From Vitrella brassicaformis (Eukaryota > Sar > Vitrellaceae), in the NCBI GenBank assembly GCA_001179505.1, contig CDMY01000770.1, positions 1-64,000 on the forward strand: a DNA stretch of 64,000 nt, read 5' to 3'. Positions 35,932 through 45,782 of the stretch are shown in pieces (positions within the stretch are counted from its first letter, which is position 1; every line of letters begins with the position of its first letter). The translations under genes were made by a program, and so were the position numbers. The notes under the pieces were generated by a model. That model searched no databases and was not told where the DNA came from. It was given only the letters and a program-made list of their open reading frames with translations.

Positions 35932-36533
35932 TCAGTCAGTGAGTGAGTGAGTCGCGACGGCCGGCCGTGTAGCTGCCAGGGGGAGACTCACTCGGCCCTC
36001 GGGTGTGTATGATAGCTATACATATTGGTACGGATGGATTGGCCTGTCGGTCGGTCTGCATCGACGGCTGCCACTGCAGCGGTTGATTGGGGGTCTTACT
36101 CTGAGTGTGAGAGTGACACTCAGTGAACACGCAAACTTTCCTGCAGACTGGTGGACGTGTGTCTGTGGGTCTGTGTCTGTGTCTGAATGTGCCTGAGGCT
36201 CAGGACATATCCGCGCCATGTAAAGTCCATCAGAGTTCATTGCAGCTTAGCTCGACGTGTTGACAATTGATCAAAGCCGGCAATGGTTGCCATGGTCGGT
36301 GAGGGGATGGTGCATGGACGGTGGGTATGTCTGTCTGTCGTGTGACTGCTCGGCATGTGAGGCCCTGGGTGTGGACGCCCGATGCATGGGTGAGCGGACG
36401 CTGGGAAAAACACGTAGATATTCCTCAACAAATCACCACTCATACTCAACTTGTCGACGCCAGAATGCACCGTGCAAGCCACCGTGCAAGCAGACATTCG
36501 GTCTGTCCGCCACCCAGCCATCCATCCATCCAT
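35932..36533. other. Intergenic, convergent genes
   Basis: 602 bases between two stop codons. Contains GAGT and TGTC runs and GGTCGGTC; no gene, RNA or repeat recognised. Confidence 0.45.
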
Positions 36534-38057
36534 CTATGCCTCCTCCTCAACGTGGGGGCTTATCAGCTCGGACACCGCATGTGCAGTGGCCGTGATGAGC
36601 GACGTGCGGGGCTGCGATGAGATGTCCTCCACCATCTCTGTGTACGCCACACCCCACACACTCGGACACCTCACTACCTGATTAACGAATTGGCGAGACA
36701 CATACACACAGAGGTGAAAGCGCAACACACGGAGACTGACCAGCGGCAATTCGCCCTTGACAGGTGCGGCCACAGCGCCAGAAAACGACACAACACGGCC
36801 CCTTTCCTCATCTGATCACACACACACACACACAGGCAGGCAGGCAGGCAGGCAGAGACAGTCATTGCAAAGGCGCCCATGTGATGCCAACACAGCTAGC
36901 CGGCGTCACCTGCCACAAATACATTCCCCTGGCTGTCTGTCGCGATGTCTGTCGGCTTCCTGACGGCGGTCGATATCCTTATCGGGTTCCCTGGCCACAT
37001 TCAACCACCCCACAAATGCAATGGAACGGCGTCTCGTGTGCTGGTTTGGTTACCGCCGTCTTTCTTCATGGCATAGATGGCCCCACCGAAGCCTGGACGA
37101 GCAGCGGGACTCCGCTGCAATCAGCACAAGGAGGAACAATCAAACGGGCGAAGGAAGCAGCCCCGTTTGATGTGTGGCACTGACTGCAGTCGTGTAGTAG
37201 ACGTGTGCGCCGTCCGCAGCGACACCCAATACAGGCTCCTTCGTTCGAGCCAATACCTGCCAGATGAGTGCATTTCCAGGCGGAAGACACACACACACGA
37301 GAAACCTGATACCTTAACTTGCCCAGAGTTCTCAGGCTTCTCAGGCGCCTTGACGACGGAGAAGTCCTGTTGGTCGTTGCCCCACACTAGTGAGATGCTG
37401 TCATGGGCCAACCCACGAGGCGCCATCACCTTGGCGCCAGCACCCGCATACAAACTTGCCGGCGGCTCGCCCGCAGACATCATCTCCACCGTCATATACT
37501 GACCACACACATACACACAGACGCCCATCCCATTCCATACAATTCTGAGTCCATTCATGGAAGGGATCCCACGCTCGCCTGCAGTGCGTTTTTTCCCTCT
37601 GCGTTGAAGTAGAGAGAGCCCTGGTGGTCGACGGCAATGTAGCGGACGGACACTCCAGATGCAACGGTGGTTGGGATGCGGTCACATAAGAGATCTGATC
37701 CGTGGACGAACGCCTTGTACTGAAGGATCTTGGACAGGCCGCTGTCCGCCACATAGAGCCGGCCCCTCTCTGCGTCTACAGCAACTCCCCGAGGGCTCAC
37801 GAGGCCGTCCTCTGATCTCAGCAGATTGAAAGTGGACAAACCCTGACGCACACCCACCAAAGCTCACGCTTTTGATTGTGGTGCCTTTGTGTGTACAGTA
37901 CATGTTCATCGCCGAATGAATCGAGTTTGACGAACGAAACGGTCCCTTCGGATGCCGATGAGAGGACGAGAAAGCGGTGGATGGGAGGGCTGGAGCGTTT
38001 GGCAAAGGCACTCCATGGCAGAAGGATGCCAAGGCACAGCAGCAAGAAGCCTTTCAT
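36534..38057 (-). CDS. Secreted NHL-repeat beta-propeller protein
   Basis: Eight exons (37902-38057, 37573-37842, 37313-37498, 37185-37256, 37054-37114, 36910-36990, 36741-36811, 36534-36677), 346 aa. It begins MKGFLLLCLGILLPWSAFA, a clear signal peptide. NHL-type blades are visible: SPRGVAVDAERGRLYVADS, RYIAVDHQGSLYF, GVAADGAHVYYT, PTDIATDSQGNVFVA, followed by EERGRVVSFSG. Such propellers usually bind proteins or small ligands outside the cell; substrate unknown. The first ATG of the ORF is used. It lies tail-to-tail with the CutA1 fusion and 219 bases upstream (in its own sense) of nothing but the protease gene's 3' end. Confidence 0.8.
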
Positions 38058-38276
38058 ACCCTCAAATGAAGGGTTTACACGCGAATGTAAACAGAGTTTC
38101 CCCGCCTGCCGGTCTGTCACCATAAAATGGGCTCACCGACCAGAACAACTGGAACAGAAGCGAGGGTGCCCTCAGGGCGTCACACACACAGAACGCAGCA
38201 AAGACCACTTCATCGTCACGACCAACTAAGAGACAGTTGTTTTGGGAGCAGACAGACTAGCAGATAAGCAACCAGC

Positions 38277-38423
38277 TCAGAGGTCTTCCCTCCACCCTTC
38301 TATGATGCGTATGGCACTTTGCGTCAGCACAACCGCGAAGTTAAGACGCTTGTCGTCGGTAACATCAGGATCGCCTGAAATGCTCTCGCCGCAAGCATTG
38401 TCCATCGGCTCGATCCACATGCC

Positions 38424-38458
<35 letters not shown>

Positions 38459-40205
38459 GGCAAAATAGAGAGAGGGCCACACTACGCATCGATGAATGCG
38501 GCGAACGGATGAATACCTGCCGGAATTGCCCTTGTCTGCAACCAACAAGCAGTGGCACAGACACAGATGCCTCTCTGTTCATGGTATCACTCACCGATGT
38601 CTGCCCGGTGTTCGAGGACAGAGAACCCTTTTTCCAGGCCACGACGATCGGGCAGTTGACCGTTCTCGTCGCACTCAGGGAAGACTATGTTCTCTGTGGA
38701 CCCGCCAGGGCGGCCCTGATTCTGCGGCGGCATTCTCCACATCCCACGCTCCACCACATCATTCTTATCTTCCGGATAGCTGTGTGCACAAATAGCAAAG
38801 AAGAAGCAATCGCACCATAAAACGACGCCATCTGGGTCGGTCGCGTGTTCGGTCACCCGGCGAAGATCAGTCCCGGGGATTCGCCACAAAACGTGCCGAT
38901 GTCGAATGACAAGCTGTCTTGAGGCGCGTCCACCAGCCTCACCATGGCAAAATCTATTGGGACTTCTTCTTTGTAGCCCGGATCCAACTCAAGCCATGGT
39001 CGGTAGATGCGGGCCTCGTCTGCATCAACACATGGCAGCACCTCCTCGCCATTGAAGCCGGGACAGAACCTGCCGCCCACAAATTTCGACTGGGGCTCAG
39101 CTAGCAGACACACAGAAAGGAAAACAGAAAGGCAGACGTGAACAACATGGACCGACTGTGTTGTTCGTCTGTGTGTGCTCTGCTCTCTCTTACACTCTCT
39201 ATTCCACAAGCAGTGTGCATTGGTCAGGACGAATCTGTCGAACACCAGGTTGCCCGTGCAGAAGAAAGGTTGCCCGTCGAGATCCAGCTCCAACAACCCA
39301 ACGCCCTTCCACGGCTCCTCCCCGGACTCATCGAGTGACACGCGGACACGATCATCGGGATCGAAACAGTGCAGCGGCACTCGCCCACCAACTGCACGCC
39401 GTCGACGAGCCGGGCACGTTTGCTCTTGCTCGCTCGTTGCTGCAGTGCTGTTGCCCGACACCCTGAAGCGCCTGTCGACACGATTTGGGTCACTGCTCTT
39501 GACACACACACCAGCAGTAGACGTCCCGTTGTGAGGCTCCTCCTCCACTCTGCAGGCCAGAATGTCTTTCTGAGCTTCACCCGTGCCGTCCATCAGATAG
39601 ACGTCGCCGGTCTTCCCTGAGAACGGCAGACTGCTTAGCAGCGAACCGGGCCATTCGCCTTCTCCCACCCTCCTGCCGCATTCCCACACTCCTGGCGATC
39701 TGGTTCATCCGGCCCAGGTACACAATTCTGCTTGGCCGCGTGCGGCTGAGGATCGTAGGCAGCTCGCTCTCGGGCGGTAGAATCAACTGCCTACACGAGC
39801 AAAACGAGAAGCTGTCAGTCGCTACCTTCTCAGTGCGCATATGCTCACCTGTTAAGGGCATCACCAATGCAGCCTCGTCCGATGTCGTCCTCAAGCACGT
39901 CAGCGTCCTGGCATAAGGCCAGACAGAGGCTGGCAAAGGACGTGCCGTCCTCGGAACACACAGGGCCGGACAGCAGGTCACGAAGAGCAGCTGACGAGTG
40001 CAGAAAAGGTTCCGACTGCCGCAGGCTGAGCTTCGTTCCACATTCACACAGCCCCTCACGGAAACGCAAGACACCTGCAAGGCAGCCGAATGCAAGATCC
40101 CCCTCCCTCTGTGTTCTCACCTGTGCTGAAACGAGGACGAGCTTGGGCTGAGGAGAGGCGAGTGAGCACCCATGCCATCAACAATACAGGGAGATCCATC
40201 AACAT
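38277..40205 (-). CDS. Secreted trypsin-fold serine protease with N-terminal Kazal-like domain
   Basis: Eight exons (40121-40205, 39849-40074, 39669-39790, 39194-39616, 38857-39100, 38595-38779, 38517-38535, 38277-38424), 483 aa. The start MLMDLPVLLMAWVL is a signal peptide. Residues ~30-100 are Kazal-like: several Cys with GPVCSEDGTSFASLC and GRGC. The protease part has LTNAHC (catalytic His), DFAMVRL (Asp) and GNSGSGMW (Ser). The GNSGS form is closer to V8/glutamyl endopeptidase-like S1B enzymes than to GDSGGP trypsins. The active-site serine is encoded by a 19-nt microexon (38517-38535). Start codon lies 102 bases from a divergent gene. Confidence 0.85.
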
Positions 40206-40307
40206 CGCTGAGCTTCGTGGCATGCATGTGCCGTTGGGTGGCCATGTATCGTTGTCTGGCCGCGTGGGGGCGAAGTCTCAGACTCGAAGGTTCGGGGGGG
40301 TTTGTAT
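40206..40307. promoter_or_regulatory. Compact bidirectional promoter
   Basis: Only 102 bases lie between the start codons of the Kazal protease (minus) and the membrane protein (plus). It contains GGCATGCATGTGCC with an embedded TGCATG, a word bound by some apicomplexan AP2 factors; relevance here is speculative. Confidence 0.5.
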
Positions 40308-41701
40308 ATGCAAGCACCACTGTGCCAGACGCCTGACGAGGGTGAGCGAGAGGAAGAGAGGGACAAAGACAACACCGGCCTGGGGGATAACGAGGAGGCC
40401 CCGTGCACCACTCGACTCGCAACGAGCGAGGAGGAGGCTGTGGCGCCAACAGCGAGGGAGGAGCCAGTGCAACGACTCACTTCCCTGCCATTCCCTGACC
40501 CTGCATTCGCCGCCCAAGTCGAGCCGATTCTTAGCAGGTGAGGAGAGAACGCTCCAGGGAGGGCACATCAGCGTCTCACTCTTGTCGTCCCTTTTCTGTT
40601 CGTAAAGCCTCAAGGCCATTCGCGAGAACATCGGAAGTTGGCGTCGCACATCCCTGCCAATGACCTCCCCATCATCTCCGGTGTATCCGAAGCTCAACGA
40701 GGAGACACCGCAGCACATGATGTTGACGGAGCGAACCTATCGCAGCAACCTCCCTCGCTCACCGCTGGCACGCTCGCCAAACCGCGGAGGCCCCGTGCAG
40801 CAGAGCATAGCCGGCACGGAGACGGGCGACGCAAAAGAAGGAGGCGGAGCAGTGCTCAAGTTCCGCCTGCCAGAGCATTCAGACTGTGAGCTGCATATGA
40901 TGGGGACGGAAGACAATGCCAAGCAGCAAGAGGAGAGCAATGACGACGAGCAGGAGGAGCAAGCTGACGGCGAGAAGGCCAAGAAGGGAAGCAGTGGCAA
41001 GAAGCTGGCTGTGAAGGTGCCTGCGCTGTCCCTCGGTGAGTCGGCTGGCAAATGCCTCCCAGTGCGCCTCACGGCCCCCACCAAGTTCTACATCGGCACG
41101 CCAGAGGTCAATTCTCCTGATGGACTGCTAGTGAGCCCCAGCAACGAGGTTGAAGCCCCTGAGGAGATGCCTAACATGAAGAAGAAGCAGCGCAAGCACA
41201 ACAAGATGCCACTGTTGATGTTCCTGGTAAGTGAGAGGGTGGTCTTGTGTGGGTCCCATACCTGTTGCCTTCGATGCGTGTGTGCAGCTTCAGCCGCTGG
41301 TGACTCTGTATCGCTGGCTGAATGCGCTGCCCCTAATCACACAGCTGCTCATCGCGGCCGTCGCCCTCCCGCTGCTGCCCGCCGCACTCATCTCGTTCAT
41401 CCCTCTGCTGGTCAGCGATGGCTGCCAATGTGTCTGAATGGTCGGTCCATCTGATGTGCTGTGCATGGCGTGTGTCGCTCAGGTCGTTCTGCTGACGTGC
41501 GCTACGGGCGCCATGTGGGCTTTGGTTGGCGTGTGGGTGGCCCTCGCCATCATCACGATGGCAGTGAGGCCCGCTGAGGTGACATGGGAGGTTCTGCCGC
41601 ACATAATGGCATGGCTGAACGAGCAGGGCCTCAAAAGCAAGAGGGGCAGAGGGTGGAGTGGCGCCTTCTCCTCCGGCCAGGAGGAGGGAGCCGATGACTG
41701 A
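40308..41701 (+). CDS. Two-helix membrane protein, unrecognised
   Basis: Four exons (40308-40537, 40608-41226, 41288-41410, 41483-41701), 396 aa. The first ~300 residues are hydrophilic and rich in Glu, Lys and Pro with low complexity. Exons 3 and 4 each carry one strong membrane segment (LITQLLIAAVALPLLPAALI and LLTCATGAMWALVGVWVALA), about 45 residues apart, then a basic tail. This suggests a hairpin membrane protein with a large cytosolic N-terminus. No family recognised. First ATG in frame is 40308. Confidence 0.7.
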
Positions 41702-42265
41702 GTGGTTGAGAGAAGTAAAGGATAGCATGTTGGACGTTCACATTCGCTGTGTGCCTGAATGAGCATCAATGACGACAGCTCGTCAATGTCCGTCATGTGC
41801 TTGGTCACGTGTGCCTGAGACCGATTGTACGTCAAACAATCGCCGGCAAAGCAGCGGGCAGACCAGCTGCAGCGCAGTCTGCGCCTCCTCTCAGCCTCAT
41901 AGTGCGTGTACTGCTGGGTGTGTACATGGACATAAAGAGTGCATGGGCCGTCCCCTCCAACGACTCTCATGGAAGAGTTTACAGCGTCCAGCTCGCATAT
42001 CGCGAGAGAGAGGATCAAAAGGACTGGGGAGAGCGGCAACGCCTTCTTATGACACTCACGGTGCCACGAAGGTGTTGATCTTTGAGTGTTGAGGAGTGAG
42101 GATTTGCTTCCGAGAGGCCTCAAGACATCGGGTTCGTCGAGCAGGAGAAGTACCAGCAACCATTCCTGACTGATCAGTCGCAGCCACTTATCCCACCGCC
42201 TTTGTTCGCATCTTATCGTCTCCACCTCAGAAGCGGCAGCAGCTCTATCGCCTGTGGCTGACACG
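41702..42265. other. Intergenic, tandem genes
   Basis: 564 bases. A long minus-strand ORF crosses this region (to 41479) but runs antisense over a coding exon and matches nothing, so I treat it as chance. No other feature seen. Confidence 0.4.
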
Positions 42266-45011
42266 ATGGCTCACAGAAAAGACCCTATCAAACAGATGCC
42301 ATCTGACAGCTCGACGCTGCCCTCGACGCTGCCCTCGACGCTGCCCTCGACGCTGCCCTCGACGCTGCCCTCGCCACTCGACGACACTCAAGAAGGCAAG
42401 AATCAGGTCGGTGGCTGTCGCGCCGGGCTGATTGGCATGGTGAAGGGCATGGATCCGCGGAGTTTGATGGGCTATCTGAGGCGCGTGGTGGACAGCTTCG
42501 GTCTCCACTTCACCCTGTATATGGTGTCCACGTACTTCTTCGTCAAGGGTAAGAAACACAAGAGGCGGAGAGAGATATGCGTATGCATGTGCCTGTCGGC
42601 TGGTGGTGTTTCGCTGCGCTGTGTTGCAGGCGCGATGTATCAGTATTTCTACGTGGTACAGTTGCCTTACTTTAAGCAGCTGGGGCTGGACGCGCTTGCT
42701 TATCAGGCCAACTATACAGTGTCGTTCGCTCCCTGGGCGATGAAGGGTACGCAAACACCACACGCACACGACCTCCATGAAGGGGAGGCTTTCATCAGTG
42801 TGCTGTGCTGTGCTGGGCATCCATCGTTTGTGCAGGGCTGATCGGAGGTGAGAGGGTTAGGTAACTGAGGCAGTGATGGTACACTCATTCTGATGCCTGT
42901 ATTGCAGCGTTGAGTGACTCCTTTCCACTGTTCGGATATCACAAGAGGTAAAAGCTGAGGAACAACGCAACACACGCCTGCCATTGAGCATTGAGCATTT
43001 TTCGTTCGTCATTTCTGTGCATCAGGCACTACATCACCATCACGACGCTCTTCGGAACAGCCGCATGCGTCGCGCTGGCCCTGCTGCCTCTAGAAAGTAG
43101 GCCTGTGTGTGTGTGTGCGTGTTTGTCTACTCTACTGGCATCAGCGAATACCGCTGTGTTTCCTTTCAGCTGCTCGCCTCATGCCGCCCGTCATCGCCTT
43201 GTTGTTCTTCTTCGCGCACCTGCAAATGTCATCGACAGACCTGCTGGTCGAAGGTGAGCCCCCCTCGTTGCCTCCCATGCATTTGTCTGCACCTATGTGC
43301 GCTGTGTGTCACCATAGGCAAGTATGCAGAGCTTATGGTTAAAAAGCCCGAGACCAAGGGCGATGCGGTAACGTTCGTGTGGTCGGTGATCACGCTCGGG
43401 ATGCTCGTGGCGTCAGCGACCGTGGGCATCGTGTCTGAGCGCCTGTCGGCTCGCTTCGTCTTTTGGATTTGCGCCCCAATGGCCTTCCAGCTCATCGTTC
43501 CGACTCTCATGGGCTACCTGCCAGAAGAGCGGGTTCCCAAGGAGGACAACAATCGCTTCAAATGTGAAAAGATCAGGTTTGTGCACCACCGCACTGGCTG
43601 ACTGACGCCTGACTGTACATATGACATGAATGTGCATGTGGGTGTCCACAGGCATCAGTGGAAGTTCTTCTCGCTGGCGTGCGTCATGGCTGCGTGCGCC
43701 CTGGGGGTGGCCTTTGTGTCGGTGTTCACCTCGCCGACGGTGCAGCTGGTGTATGCCCTCGGCATCTCGACCGTGCTGGTGTCTGCGTCCTTCTACCTGC
43801 TGCCCAGGGTGCTGGCGTCGTGCAATGTGTATATGTTCCTCTCCACCGCTCTCTATATTCAAGTCACTGGGGCCGTTGACTACTTCTACACCGCCGAAGC
43901 CGACTGCCTGCCTGGTGGACCCGGCTTTGACATGGTCTTCTACACCACCTGGTCCAATGTCGGTAGGTCAACGCACCATCACACCGGTAGATGGCATCGA
44001 CAGAGAACACTCCGTGCGTTGTGTTGTCTTTTGTGTGACGTGCAGCTGGTGTTGTGTGCCAGGGGATCGGTGTGTGGTTCTTCCAGGTGGTCATGATCAA
44101 CTGGACGTTCAGACAGATGTTCTGGTAAGCAATGCAAAAAACACACGAAGCTGGCCTGACTGCAAGACACGTGTGCATGTCCGGATGCAGGATCACCACG
44201 GCCATCAAGTGCGTGGCGGCCTTAGTGGACATCGTGATAGCCGAGCGGTGGAACATCATGATCGGCTTGCCTGACATGGCGACATACCTCATCGGATCCG
44301 CCATCATATTTAGGATTACAGAGATGATGGACTTTAGTACGCCAACACAACAAGGGGGAGGGATGGGAACACTCAGCACCAATCATGGTTCTGTCTGTGT
44401 GTCTGACCGATAGTGCCGTCTGTGATTCTCATCTCCAAGCTGTGCCCGCCACGCATGTACGCCACAGACAGCATCACGTCGATGATACGCACGCACACAG
44501 ACAGACAGACAGACAGTGTCTGGACTCTCTCTGCTTTGTGTGTCCTTCGTGAAGGGAGGCAACGGCCTATGCGATTCTTGCGGGCTTCGCCAACATGGGT
44601 CAGGCCGTGAGTCGTGGCGTGGGCGCCTTCATGATCAAGGGATTCGGCGTCCAGACGGAGGGCGAGTGCAACTTCGAGGGCTACTCGATGATGCTGCTGG
44701 TGTGCCAGTTCCTCCTCCCTCTGCTCTCAATTCCCTTCACTTGGCTTCTCCTCCCCAATGCCAAGGCAGATCAGAGCCTGCTGAACGGTACGCTCGTTCC
44801 TGCCTGCTTGATCCGTGCGATAATACTCTCTCTCTCTATGTGTGTGTGTGTGTGTGTGTGTTGTGCAGCCGATCAGCTGAGGGAGACTGAGGCTGCAATG
44901 GGCATCGCCGATTCGGAGGACTCCACTGGCACCGGCTCACCAGACATTGAGAAGCGGCAGACCCAGCCAGCTGCCGACGATGACAGCAGTGCGGCGCCGC
45001 CCTATCTCTGA
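42266..45011 (+). CDS. Folate-biopterin transporter (FBT/BT1 family)
   Basis: Polytopic major-facilitator-type transporter for folates or pterins, as in Leishmania BT1 and apicomplexan and plastid relatives. Thirteen exons (42266-42548, 42630-42746, 42836-42847, 42908-42947, 43026-43096, 43170-43253, 43318-43576, 43652-43962, 44046-44124, 44191-44336, 44414-44477, 44555-44787, 44869-45011), 613 aa, about 12 hydrophobic helices. Family-like stretches: LPYFKQLGLDALAYQ, LIGALSDSFPLFGYHKRHYI, STDLLVEGKYAELM, KLCPPRMYAT and YAILAGFANMGQAVS. A 12-nt microexon (42836-42847) encodes part of the conserved G-L-I-G-A-L-S-D turn. The N-terminus has five STLP repeats. No cleavable plastid leader seen, so a plasma- or organelle-membrane location is open. 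Confidence 0.9.
42311..42370 (+). repeat. Five tandem 12-bp units in coding sequence
   Basis: TCGACGCTGCCC repeated five times without error, encoding STLP repeats at the N-terminus of the transporter. The unit keeps frame, so copy-number change would be tolerated. Confidence 0.95.
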
Positions 45012-45782
45012 TCGATCGACTGACTGCTCTGCCGCAGCCGTCCAATCGAACCAGGTGGCCGCAGGGCAACTTGTTGTGTATAGGATGCGGAGGAAGAGGG
45101 CCTTTTGTGGTCGATTCAGTTAATTGTGACACTGATTCGTGTCTGTTATGTGATCGGTGGTGTTTCTCTCTCTGCTTCGATGACTGTTAAGACGAAAGTG
45201 ATGGCCGGTGCTTCTCTGCCCCCAATGATGTGCATGAATGCACCGGCCATCAATGCAGTATGAACTGCCATCCACGGTAGAGAGAGGTGCCTGTCGGTGG
45301 TCTTTCTGCGGACATGTGCATCCTTTTTTCGTCACGCATAGATTGTGCGTGGTGCATGTCTGTCTCCATCGAGTCAATATATTATGTGTCCTTGTCAGAA
45401 TGGAGCGTTTTTGTGTGTGTGATCCAAGGGAGGCCTCTGCTGTGCGGCCGATCTGGCTCTGTGCCTGCCTCCCTGTCGGTCTGTTGCACACCCTTGCGGC
45501 TTTTGAGGGGGGCGGACGCTGTCGATTGCGACCGTGTAGATGAGTCTTGTGCATCCGGATAGAGAGCGGTTGAGGGTGGGATGTGAATTTACGTTGGACA
45601 GGCCGTGGTTTGCGATGGTCATCACACAATGGACGCCGGAGGGGTGAGTTCCTCATTTATACATAGCTCTGTGAGTCAGTCTAGAGACACAAATGCGATG
45701 CACATGAGGTTCACAGAGCTCACGACCACGACAGCCAAGTACACACAGAGACAGAGCACAGAGAGACATCACACAAATACCA
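45012..45782. other. Intergenic, convergent genes
   Basis: 771 bases between 3' ends. ORFs in both directions (45120-45656) lack splice or family support. If the last small exon of the minus gene is misplaced, its true 3' end could lie here. Confidence 0.4.

Noticed and set aside
41479-42264. 261-aa minus-strand ORF
   Set aside because: It overlaps the last exon of the membrane-protein gene antisense, has no family resemblance, and GC-rich coding DNA often leaves long antisense frames open.
45120-45656. 178-aa minus ORF between convergent genes
   Set aside because: Composition is His/Arg/Thr-rich from CA-repeat sequence and matches no domain.
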